From positions 1-64,000 of the forward strand of contig JAAYBB010000020.1 in assembly GCA_012719075.1 (NCBI GenBank): a stretch of DNA of 64,000 nt. The letters are read 5' to 3'. Numbering within the stretch: the first letter of the stretch is position 1; every line of letters begins with the position of its first letter. Positions 52,085 through 60,021 of this stretch are shown in pieces. Under the pieces are notes generated by a model. The model did not search any database. It worked only from the letters and a program-made list of their open reading frames with translations, and was not told the origin of the DNA. Source of the DNA: Clostridiales bacterium (GTDB lineage Bacteria > Bacillota > Clostridia > Oscillospirales > Feifaniaceae). A program made the translations under genes and the position numbers.

Positions 52085-52152
52085 GATTACGGTCGTAATT
52101 CATTACGATTTGTAATATAAACTCGAAAATATACGAAAAAGGAGGTGAACAC

Positions 52153-53349
52153 ATGCTGAATGTACAATCCATTCCGACCTCCGTCAAGGCGCCGGGGCCC
52201 GCGGCCCGTTCAGGCGGGCAGGCCGATGCGGCGGTGGAGGGCGCGCTGTTTTTGGCCTGCATGGCCGCCTCGCAGGGGGCTTCGCCGCAGGCCGGCCGGC
52301 TGAGGCCGGGGCAGCCGCAGGGGCGGGGCAGGCCGGCGGGGCAGCCGCCGGAGCCGGAGCAGGAGGCGCCGCTGGCGGCCGACCTGCAGGGGCTGGCCCC
52401 GCCGCCGGTGATCCTGCCCGAAGCCGCAGCCGAGCAGGTCCAGGCGCCCGAGGAGGCCGGAGTGGTCGTCACCATGCTCGAGGGCGAACAGCAGCGCGAC
52501 AGTCATACGGATATGGACCCCCTGATGCAGCACATGGAGCCGGTTTCGGAGTCGGAGCACCCGCAGGTGCAAGCGGAGCCGGAGCAGCCGGCCCCTGCGC
52601 AGGCCTCGGAGGGAATGGCACGGATGCCACAATCGGCCGGGCAGGCGGCACCCGCGGACAAACCGCAGGGGGCGCCTGATCGGCCACAGCAGGCGGAGGG
52701 CGTTCCGTGCCCTCTGGAGCATGCGGACGACCGGGATATCCCCCGGCCGGCAGCGGCCGGCGGAGGGGCAGAGGAGGCCCCGGAGCCGGCGCGGGAGCAG
52801 CGGCCGGCCGGCGAGGCGCCAATCCACATCGCCGCCGCCCGCGCGGCCACAGGCCAGCAGCTGCAGGCCGCGTCGGCCGGGCTGCAGGCGCCCGAGGCGC
52901 CAGTCGAGGCCGGGCAGCTGCTGCAGGAGCTCGCAGAGCGCCTGTCGGTCTCGGAGCAGCAGGGGCAAAAGCAGCTGGAGATCCGGCTGAGGCCCGAGCA
53001 CCTCGGCCGGGTCTCGATCCAGCTGACCCTCGGCGAGGGGGGGCTGCAGGCCCGCATCCGGGCCGAGGACGCCGGGGTGCGCAGCGCCATCCAGGGGCAG
53101 CTGGGCAGCCTGATGGAGGCGCTGTCTGAAAAGGGGGTCAAGGTGGCCGGCATCGAGGTGGTCTACGCCGCGGTGACCGGGCAGGACTTTGACCGACCGG
53201 GCCCCGACCAGCGCGGCGGCGAGCCGCGGGAGGGCCGCGGCGACAGCCCGCGCAGGATCGGCGCCCCGGCCGAGGCTGCGGCGCCGGTGCAGGAGGCCCT
53301 GCAGGCCCTGCCGGACAGCGGCCTGAGCACGGTGGAGTACCGCGTCTGA
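52153..53349 (+). CDS. fliK: Flagellar hook-length control protein FliK
   Basis: A 398-residue secreted molecular ruler. The ribosome site AAAGGAGGTGA is the best in the window. A Gln/Pro/Ala-rich N-terminal region is followed by the Flg_hook C-terminal domain with the core LEIRLRPEHLGRVSIQLTLG and IQGQLGSLMEALSEKGVKVA. Position between motE-like and flgD is standard. The preceding 68-base gap is AT-rich and contains a CGTAAT/ATTACG inverted repeat. Confidence 0.93.
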   Translation: MLNVQSIPTSVKAPGPAARSGGQADAAVEGALFLACMAASQGASPQAGRLRPGQPQGRGRPAGQPPEPEQEAPLAADLQGLAPPPVILPEAAAEQVQAPEEAGVVVTMLEGEQQRDSHTDMDPLMQHMEPVSESEHPQVQAEPEQPAPAQASEGMARMPQSAGQAAPADKPQGAPDRPQQAEGVPCPLEHADDRDIPRPAAAGGGAEEAPEPAREQRPAGEAPIHIAAARAATGQQLQAASAGLQAPEAPVEAGQLLQELAERLSVSEQQGQKQLEIRLRPEHLGRVSIQLTLGEGGLQARIRAEDAGVRSAIQGQLGSLMEALSEKGVKVAGIEVVYAAVTGQDFDRPGPDQRGGEPREGRGDSPRRIGAPAEAAAPVQEALQALPDSGLSTVEYRV

Positions 53350-53402
53350 CCCCGGTCGGCCGGACACTTTACCCGATGGACTTCTCAAAAGGAGACAGTG
53401 CG

Positions 53403-54098
53403 ATGTCAAATGTCGGCGCATCCTACACCACCCCCATCGACTGGAAGGACCTGCTGGCCACCCGCTCGCTGGACAGCGTTGCGACCAAGCAGCGCGTGGC
53501 CAAAAACGAGCTGGACCGCAGCGACTTTCTCCAGCTGCTGGCGGCCCAGCTGCAGTATCAAAACCCGCTGGAGCCCATGTCCGACACCGAGTTTGTGGCC
53601 CAGCTGGCGCAGTTCAACTCGCTGCAGCAGATGGAGCAGCTCAACACCACGATGACCAACGCGCAATATTACAACATGGTCGGCAAGTACGTCTATGCCG
53701 AGCTCAATGTCGCCGGGCAGCTGGTGGCGGTCTCGGGCGTGGTGGACAGCGTCTTTGTCGACAAGGGCGTCACCTACTTCGAGGTGGGCGGCCAGTACTA
53801 CGAGGCGGCCAAGTTCAACCAGGTCTACGACAAGGACCTGTTCACCGGCGGCCTGTCGCTGCTGGAGGCTGGCACGCTGATCGGCCGGCAGGTCGAGGGC
53901 CTTCACCAGGGCGAAGACGGCGACATGGTCAAGGTGACGGGCAAAATCACCCGCGTCGAGATGGAAAAGGGCATCCTGACCGTCACGCTGGACGGCGATC
54001 CGGGCAAGAAGCTCTACGCCGCCAACATCACGGTCATCGCGGACGCGGCCGGGGCAGAGGCGCCCGAGCCCGACCCCGACCCCGACCCCGCGCCCTGA
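53403..54098 (+). CDS. flgD: Hook assembly scaffold FlgD
   Basis: 231 residues from ATG 53403 with AAAAGGAGAC upstream. The N-terminal family motif LDRSDFLQLLAAQLQYQNPL is exact, followed by FVAQLAQFNSLQQMEQL. The C-terminal beta part carries KVTGKITRVEMEKGILTVTL and an acidic Pro/Asp tail (EPDPDPDPAP). It caps the growing hook. Confidence 0.94.
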   Translation: MSNVGASYTTPIDWKDLLATRSLDSVATKQRVAKNELDRSDFLQLLAAQLQYQNPLEPMSDTEFVAQLAQFNSLQQMEQLNTTMTNAQYYNMVGKYVYAELNVAGQLVAVSGVVDSVFVDKGVTYFEVGGQYYEAAKFNQVYDKDLFTGGLSLLEAGTLIGRQVEGLHQGEDGDMVKVTGKITRVEMEKGILTVTLDGDPGKKLYAANITVIADAAGAEAPEPDPDPDPAP

Positions 54099-54170
54099 CC
54101 CGGGCCAAAGCCCCCGGCAACCGAATTACATGAGCGAATTACCGTGAATTACCATGAGGAGGAAAGCACC

Positions 54171-55106
54171 ATGATGCGATCCCTTTATTCCGGCATCTCC
54201 GGGCTGCGCAACCACCAGACCCGCATGGATGTCATCGGAAACAACATTGCCAACGTCAACACCGCCGGCTACAAGACCAGCCGCGTGGTCTTTCAGGACA
54301 TCTACAGCCAGAACCTCAGGGGGGCCTCGGCCGGCGGCACCAACATCGGCGGCACCAACCCGATGCAAATCGGCCTCGGCGTCACGCTGGCCGCGATCGA
54401 CGTGCTGCACAACCCCGCCGCCACCCAGATCACCGACAACCCCACCGACCTCGCGATGGAGGGGGACGGCTTCTTCGTGATCCAGGGCTCCACGGTGCCG
54501 GTCGACGACGGCAGCGGCAACATCACCTATGAGCACGAGCTGCTCTACACGCGGGCCGGCAACTTCTATGTCGACAACGCCGGCAACCTCGTGACCTCGG
54601 GCGGCAACTTCGTGCTGGGCTACGCCATGGGGCATGACGATACGACCGGTCTCTACTTTCCGGTGGCGGACCCCGCTGATCCCACCTCCGGGGACGCGCT
54701 CGACTTCACGGATCAGGCCGCGGTAAAAGGCGCCCTGACCAACATCAACCTGCAGGACAAGACCGGCATCTACTTTGACCAGGACGGCGTGGTCTGGTGC
54801 ATCGAAGGCGAGGAGCGCGTGGCGCTGTTCCAGGTGTCCATCGGCATGTTCACCAACAACGGCGGCCTTGAAAAGCGGGGCGAGAGCTTCTATGCCGTGA
54901 CCGGCAACTCGGGCGGCGCCAAGTTCACCATCGCCTCGAACGACGGCGCCGGCAAGGTCAAGCCGGGCGCGCTCGAGATGTCCAACGTCGACCTCGCCTC
55001 CGAGTTCACCGACATGATCGTGACCCAGCGCGGCTTCCAGGCCAACTCCCGCATCATCACCACCTCCGACACGCTGCTTGAGGAGCTGGTCAACCTCAAG
55101 CGCTGA
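54171..55106 (+). CDS. flgE: Flagellar hook protein FlgE
   Basis: 311 residues from ATG 54171 with GAGGAGGAAA upstream. The N-terminal motif GNNIANVNTAGYKTSRVVFQ, the central TDLAMEGDGFFVIQG and the C-terminal EMSNVDLASEFTDMIVTQRG mark the hook family. The length is compact, close to Bacillus FlgE. It follows flgD, as usual. Confidence 0.94.
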   Translation: MMRSLYSGISGLRNHQTRMDVIGNNIANVNTAGYKTSRVVFQDIYSQNLRGASAGGTNIGGTNPMQIGLGVTLAAIDVLHNPAATQITDNPTDLAMEGDGFFVIQGSTVPVDDGSGNITYEHELLYTRAGNFYVDNAGNLVTSGGNFVLGYAMGHDDTTGLYFPVADPADPTSGDALDFTDQAAVKGALTNINLQDKTGIYFDQDGVVWCIEGEERVALFQVSIGMFTNNGGLEKRGESFYAVTGNSGGAKFTIASNDGAGKVKPGALEMSNVDLASEFTDMIVTQRGFQANSRIITTSDTLLEELVNLKR

Positions 55107-55274
55107 GGATAAGTACAGGCAAGGGGCAAGAGAAGGGCCGCCGGGCAGGGGATGATGCCCGCGCGGCAGAGCCAACGGGCAGGACATCACAGTGGGGCCG
55201 GCGGCCTGTGACAGGCCGCCGCGCCCGCCCCTGCCGCCCCTCCGTGGGACAGGTAACCAGAAGGGGGACAAGAC

Positions 55275-55484
55275 ATGATTTTAGTGACCCGGATCAACAA
55301 GGTGGAACAGTTTTACGTCAATGAGAACCTGATTGAGTTCATCGAGGAGACACCCGACACCATCGTCTCGATGGAGTCGGGCAAGAAGGTCGTGGTCATG
55401 GAGCCTGCGGCACTGCTGATCGAGCGCATCATCGAGCAAAAGCGCAGGATTCTGGCACTCAGGGACCCCATGTCGGAGAGCTAA
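55275..55484 (+). CDS. swrD: FlbD/SwrD family protein
   Basis: A 69-residue protein with the FlbD pattern MILVTRINKVEQFYVNENLI and EFIEETPDTIVSMESGKKVV. In Bacillus SwrD raises motor power. It lies between flgE and motA. AGAAGGGGGACAAGAC precedes the ATG. Confidence 0.92.
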   Translation: MILVTRINKVEQFYVNENLIEFIEETPDTIVSMESGKKVVVMEPAALLIERIIEQKRRILALRDPMSES

Positions 55485-55541
55485 ACACGCCCAAGGTCCC
55501 AAGCAACACGCGACAGGCGAACAAGAGGAGATGGAACGCAG

Positions 55542-56345
55542 ATGGATATGATGACGGCGGGCGGATTGCTCTGGGGCGCGTTTTGCGTCATTGTCAGCAT
55601 CCTGCTCTCGGGCGACCTGGGGATGTATTTCGACATACCCTCCATCTTTATCGTGTTTGGCGGCGTGATGAGCGCCACGATGGTCTCGTACCCACTCAGT
55701 ACGCTGAAGACCCTTCCACAGCTCATTGGCAACGCCTTCCGAGCCAAGCAGATCGACTACGGCGAAGACATCGAGATGATCATCAACATCGCCAACATCG
55801 CCCGGCGCGAGGGCATCCTCGCGCTCGAGGAGTCGGTGGACTCGACGGGGGACCCCTTTCTCAAAAAGGGCCTGATGCTGATTGTCGACGGCTCCGACCC
55901 CGAGCTGGTGCGCAACATCATGGAGACCGAGCTGGCCTTTATCTCGGAGCGCCACAGCAACGGCCAGGCCGTGCTGCTGAGCATGTCCTCCTTCTCGCCG
56001 GCCTTCGGCATGGCCGGCACGCTGATCGGCCTGATCAACATGCTGCAGACGCTTGAGGACATGGACTCGCTGGGGCCCAACATGGCGGTGGCGCTGGTCA
56101 CCACCTTCTACGGCGTGCTGCTGGCCAATTTGGTCTTCACGCCGATGGCCACCAAGCTGCGGGTGCAGAGCAACGGCGAGTACCTGCGCAAGGAGATGAT
56201 CCTCGAGGGCATCCTGTCCATCCAGGACGGCGAAAACCCGCGCATCATCCGCGAAAAGCTCAGCGCCTTTTTGTCCAACGCGCAGCTTCGGCGCCGGGAG
56301 GTCGAGACCCCGCAGAAAGAAACCCAGTACGCAGAGGATGCATGA
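55542..56345 (+). CDS. motA: Stator protein MotA
   Basis: A 267-residue membrane protein with four expected helices. GMYFDIPSIFIVFGGVMSAT is near the start. The cytoplasmic loop carries the torque-related charged region (RREGILALEESVDSTGDPFL), and SPAFGMAGTLIGLINMLQTL has the conserved Pro. It forms the ion channel with MotB, the next gene. Confidence 0.95.
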   Translation: MDMMTAGGLLWGAFCVIVSILLSGDLGMYFDIPSIFIVFGGVMSATMVSYPLSTLKTLPQLIGNAFRAKQIDYGEDIEMIINIANIARREGILALEESVDSTGDPFLKKGLMLIVDGSDPELVRNIMETELAFISERHSNGQAVLLSMSSFSPAFGMAGTLIGLINMLQTLEDMDSLGPNMAVALVTTFYGVLLANLVFTPMATKLRVQSNGEYLRKEMILEGILSIQDGENPRIIREKLSAFLSNAQLRRREVETPQKETQYAEDA

Positions 56346-56372
56346 GGGGCGGAAAGAGAGGGCTGATGGGCC

Positions 56373-57134
56373 ATGGCCAGAAAGAAAAAAGAGCAGGACA
56401 GTGGCGGCGGCGCCAACTGGATGGACACCTATGGCGACCTCGTGACCCTGCTGCTCTGCTTCTTTGTCATGCTCTTCTCCTTCTCCAACATCGACCCGGC
56501 CAAGTGGGAGGCGCTGGTGGGCTCCCTGTCGGGCAGCCCGATCGTCTCGATCCCGATCATCACGACCGAGATCGCGGCCGAAAACCCCATTCCGCTCGAG
56601 TACCAGACCGTCGACCCAGAGACCGAGGACCTGTCCGAGGAGGCCCAGGTCGAATACCAGCTCTTTTTGGAACTCTATGAGAACGTGGAGACCTACATCG
56701 ACCAAAACGCGCTGCAGGAGTTTGCCGAGGTCATCCCGCTCTACAGCTCGCTGACGCTGATCATCCGGTTCAAGGACTCCATCCTCTTCAATTCGGGCAG
56801 CTCGGTGCTGCTGCCCGAGGCGGTTGAGACGCTCGGGCACGTGGTGAGCCTGCTTGGAAAAAACCAGGGCCTGATCTCGATGATCCGCATCGAGGGGCAT
56901 ACCGACAACCGGCCCATCCACAACGCCCAGCACCGGGACAACTGGGAGCTCTCGGTCCACCGCGCGACCAGCGCGCTGCGCTTTGTGCTGGAGTCGGGGG
57001 ACATCGACGATGGCAAGATCTCGGCCGTCGGGTACGGGGAATTCCACCCGGTGGCCACCAACAGCACGGCGGAGGGACAGGCGCAAAACCGCCGGGTCGA
57101 CTTTGTGGTCGAAAGCTACCGGAAGATCTCCTAG
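56373..57134 (+). CDS. motB: Stator protein MotB
   Basis: A 253-residue protein with one N-terminal helix (LVTLLLCFFVMLFSF) and the ion-binding Asp22 in MDTYGDLV. The OmpA-like peptidoglycan-binding domain carries IEGHTDNRPI and NWELSVHRATSALRFV. Whether it uses protons or sodium cannot be read with confidence. A structured gap follows before fliL. Confidence 0.95.
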   Translation: MARKKKEQDSGGGANWMDTYGDLVTLLLCFFVMLFSFSNIDPAKWEALVGSLSGSPIVSIPIITTEIAAENPIPLEYQTVDPETEDLSEEAQVEYQLFLELYENVETYIDQNALQEFAEVIPLYSSLTLIIRFKDSILFNSGSSVLLPEAVETLGHVVSLLGKNQGLISMIRIEGHTDNRPIHNAQHRDNWELSVHRATSALRFVLESGDIDDGKISAVGYGEFHPVATNSTAEGQAQNRRVDFVVESYRKIS

Positions 57135-57192
57135 GGCCTCCGTTAAAAAGGCCCTCTGAAAAAGACTTTTAGCGCGCAAGTGATTTTCAGAG
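57134..57192 (+). terminator. Paired hairpins between motB and fliL
   Basis: GGGCCT/AGGCCC (57134-57154) and then CTCTGAAAA/TTTTCAGAG (57154-57162 and 57184-57192) form two stems within 60 bases of the motB stop. The second is followed by CGCCTTTTGC. They may attenuate read-through or shape differential expression of the downstream genes. Confidence 0.35.
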
Positions 57193-57244
57193 CGCCTTTT
57201 GCGGCACCGCCGCGACAACGGCAGATTTGGAAGGAAGTGCAGCC

Positions 57245-57652
57245 TTGAAAAAAAAGCAGACCACCCTTGTCATCCTGGTCGTTTTGCTGCTCTGCGCCGC
57301 CGCGGGCGCGTATTGGTTCTACTCAAACCGCGAGGTGCCCGAGACCTTTTTCGACTACTCGCCGGGCGACTACTTTGTGACCAACGTCAAGGACTCCAAG
57401 CGCCTGTTCAAGGTGTCCGTCGTCCTGCGCCTGACCACCGACGACGACAAGGTCATCGCGGAGGTGTTCACCCGAAACAACGCGCTGATCCGGGACATCA
57501 TCATCTTTACGCTGCGCGAGATGAACGAGGGCGCCCTGGTCGACATCAATATGCATAACCTCGTCCGGGAGCAGCTTCGACTCAAGATCGGCGAGGCGCT
57601 GGGGACCGACTTGATTGGAAAGGTCCTCTTCAACGACTACGTGATGCAGTGA
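57245..57652 (+). CDS. fliL: Flagellar basal body-associated protein FliL
   Basis: 135 residues from TTG 57245 with GGAAGGAAG upstream. A Lys-rich start (KKKQ) and one helix (VILVVLLLCAAAGAYWFY) precede the FliL domain (FKVSVVLRLTTDDDKVIAEV, LIRDIIIFTLREMNE). It supports stator function. Confidence 0.9.
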   Translation: MKKKQTTLVILVVLLLCAAAGAYWFYSNREVPETFFDYSPGDYFVTNVKDSKRLFKVSVVLRLTTDDDKVIAEVFTRNNALIRDIIIFTLREMNEGALVDINMHNLVREQLRLKIGEALGTDLIGKVLFNDYVMQ

Positions 57653-57728
57653 GGGCCGCCTGGGCAGCGGCGCAGGGGCCCTGCTGCCTGGCAAGATCCC
57701 ATTTCAAAGACCGGGAGGGAGGAAGACG

Positions 57729-58745
57729 GTGACCAACATCCTGACCCAGGAAGAGATCGATGCGCTGCTGCTTGCGCTCACTCCCGGCGCGGAATCGGAA
57801 CCGGAGTTGGAGCCCGAGATCAAGGTGGACGAGCGGGCCATCAAGCGCTATGACTTCAGGACGGCCAACAAGTTTCCCAAGGATCAGCTGCGCACGCTCA
57901 AGGTTGTCTTTCAGAGCTTTGGGCAGCTGTTTTCAAACCGGCTCACCGGTATTTTGCACACCTCGAGCGAGTGCGAGGTGCTGTCGGTCGAGGAGCTCTC
58001 GTTTAACGAGTTCAACAACTCGCTGCCCTCGCCGGTCATTTTGACCATCATGCAGATGGAGCCGATGTACGGCTCCCAGATCCTGCAGATCTCGCCCGAG
58101 GCGGCCTACCTCATCGTCACCCGGCTGCTCGGGGGCTCCACCCCGCTGCGGGAGAGCAACAAGCCCTTTACCGAAATAGAGGTTGCGCTGGCCGAGCGGG
58201 TGGTCCGCCAGATCATGCCGGTGCTCGAAGAGGCCTGGGACAAGGTCATCGCCATCAAGGCCAGCGTGGAGCGCATTGAGACCAGCCCGCAGTTTGCCCA
58301 GATCGTGGCGCCGAGCGAGGCCGTTGCCGTGGCCACGCTCAACCTGCGCATCGGCGACGAGGAGGGGCTGATCAGCCTGTGCATCCCGCATACGGCCATC
58401 GAGCCGGTGGCCAAGCGGCTGAACACCCGCATGTGGTTTTCGGCGCAGGAGGTACGCCGCATGCCGGGGCAGGCCGAGAGCCTGAGCAAAAAGGTCCAGC
58501 ATGCGGCGGTGACGCTGACCGCCTACTTTGACGATACGCCGGCCGCGGTTGCGGACATCATGCACTTGCAGGTGGGGGATGTGATCCGGCTGAGCCAGCC
58601 GGTCAGGGAGCCGCTCAAGGTCAAGATACAGCACATTCCCAAGTTTACCGCGCTGATGGGCCGGATGGGCAGGCACTATGCCGTCAAGCTCGTAGATTTG
58701 ATCAGGGAGGAAGAGAAAGATGAATCTGTCTCAAGAGGAGATTAA
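57729..58745 (+). CDS. fliM: Flagellar motor switch protein FliM
   Basis: 338 residues from GTG 57729 with GGGAGGGAGGAAG upstream. The N-terminal CheY-P-binding helix LTQEEIDALL is intact. The core (YDFRTANKFPKDQLRTLKVV, LGGSTPLRESNKPFTEIEVA) and the C-terminal SpoA domain are present. The end overlaps fliY by 26 bases. Confidence 0.96.
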   Translation: MTNILTQEEIDALLLALTPGAESEPELEPEIKVDERAIKRYDFRTANKFPKDQLRTLKVVFQSFGQLFSNRLTGILHTSSECEVLSVEELSFNEFNNSLPSPVILTIMQMEPMYGSQILQISPEAAYLIVTRLLGGSTPLRESNKPFTEIEVALAERVVRQIMPVLEEAWDKVIAIKASVERIETSPQFAQIVAPSEAVAVATLNLRIGDEEGLISLCIPHTAIEPVAKRLNTRMWFSAQEVRRMPGQAESLSKKVQHAAVTLTAYFDDTPAAVADIMHLQVGDVIRLSQPVREPLKVKIQHIPKFTALMGRMGRHYAVKLVDLIREEEKDESVSRGD

Positions 58746-59994
58746 CGATCTGCTGGGCAGTGTGCAGGATGACGGCACAGCGGATTCGCCGGACCGGCCC
58801 CCCGAGATCGACGAGCAGAGGACGCAGCAAGACCTGCCGGCATCGGCGCCGCCCGCTGTGACCGAAATCCTCGAGCTGCCCTCCTCACTGGGGCCCGAGT
58901 ATGCGCTGACCCCCGAGGAGATCGACACGCTAGGCGAGGTGGGCAACATCTGCATGGGGGCCGTGGCCACCACAATGTACACGCTGCTGGAGCGCCGCAC
59001 CAGCATCACGACGCCGCGCGTGGCCGTCCACACCACCGAAGAGGTGTTGCGCATGTACCAGGTGCCCTTTCTGGTGGTGGACGTCAAGTACATCGAGGGC
59101 ATCGAGGGCAAGAACCTGCTGCTGATCAAGGAGAAGGACGCCGCGCTGATCACCGAGCTGCTGATGGGCGGCGACGGCGAGAACATCGAACAGGTCGAGC
59201 TCAACGAGCTGCACATCAGCGCCCTGAACGAGATCATGAACCAGATGATCGGCGCCTCGGCAACGGCTCTCTCCAAGCTGCTCGAGGCCCAAATCAACAT
59301 TTCGACGCCAGTCTCCCGCCACATCGGACAGCACCTTGAGGGCGAGCAGCTCGAAGACATCAACGGCGGCGAAATCGTGGTCAAGATCAGCTTTGACATG
59401 GTGATCGAGGGCCTGCTGAGCAGCCAGCTGCTGCAGCTGATCCCCTTTGACCTGGCCAGGAAGCTGGCCGGGGAGCTGCGGGGGGTGGCCGGCAAGGGCG
59501 AGCCGGCGCCGGTGTTTTTGTACCCGCCAGAGCCTGAACCCGAACCGGTGCCCGAACCCGAGCCCCTGCCCGCGCCCGAAGCCACGCCACTGCCCCCGTC
59601 GGCGCCAAGGCCGGCGGAGGGGCCCGCTGTGGCCACCCGGCCCATGGCGCCGCAGGCGGCCTACCCGCCGCCCCCGCCGCCGCCCGAGCCGGGCGACCTG
59701 GTCAGTGTGCAGGCCGCGCAGTTTGGCGCCTTTGACGAGGCGGAGCCGGCTCCGCCCAGCAGCCAGGGCATCCACCTGATTCAGGACATCCCGCTGCAGG
59801 TCTCGGTCGAGCTGGGCAAGACCAGGCAGCAGATCAGCGACGTGCTGGCCTTTGGCCTCGGCACGGTGGTGGTGCTCGAAAAGCTGGCCGGCGACCCGGT
59901 CGAGGTGCTGGTCAACGGCAAGCTGATCGCGCGCGGCGAAGTGGTGGTCATCGACGAGTACTACGGCGTGCGCATCACCGAGATCATCCACTGA
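58720..59994 (+). CDS. fliY: FliY, CheC-like/FliN fusion of the motor switch
   Basis: A 424-residue protein. Residues 1-12 (MNLSQEEINDLL) form a CheY-P-binding helix. Residues about 60-260 are a CheC-like phosphatase domain with two E-x2-N signatures (IDTLGEVGNICMGAV and LNEIMNQMIGAS). A long Pro/Glu linker (PEPEPEPVPEPEPLPAPEAT) leads to the FliN domain (ISDVLAFGLGTVVVLEKLAG). FliY dephosphorylates CheY-P at the motor in Bacillus. Together with CheC this window encodes two such phosphatases. Confidence 0.95.
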   Translation: MNLSQEEINDLLGSVQDDGTADSPDRPPEIDEQRTQQDLPASAPPAVTEILELPSSLGPEYALTPEEIDTLGEVGNICMGAVATTMYTLLERRTSITTPRVAVHTTEEVLRMYQVPFLVVDVKYIEGIEGKNLLLIKEKDAALITELLMGGDGENIEQVELNELHISALNEIMNQMIGASATALSKLLEAQINISTPVSRHIGQHLEGEQLEDINGGEIVVKISFDMVIEGLLSSQLLQLIPFDLARKLAGELRGVAGKGEPAPVFLYPPEPEPEPVPEPEPLPAPEATPLPPSAPRPAEGPAVATRPMAPQAAYPPPPPPPEPGDLVSVQAAQFGAFDEAEPAPPSSQGIHLIQDIPLQVSVELGKTRQQISDVLAFGLGTVVVLEKLAGDPVEVLVNGKLIARGEVVVIDEYYGVRITEIIH

Positions 59995-60021
59995 CCAATC
60001 GCGACGGAGGGGCTGGTTGAT

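Noticed and set aside
52085-52152. AT-rich gap before fliK considered as an internal promoter
   Set aside because: TATAAA-like and inverted-repeat sequences are present, but no -35 box at a suitable distance was found.
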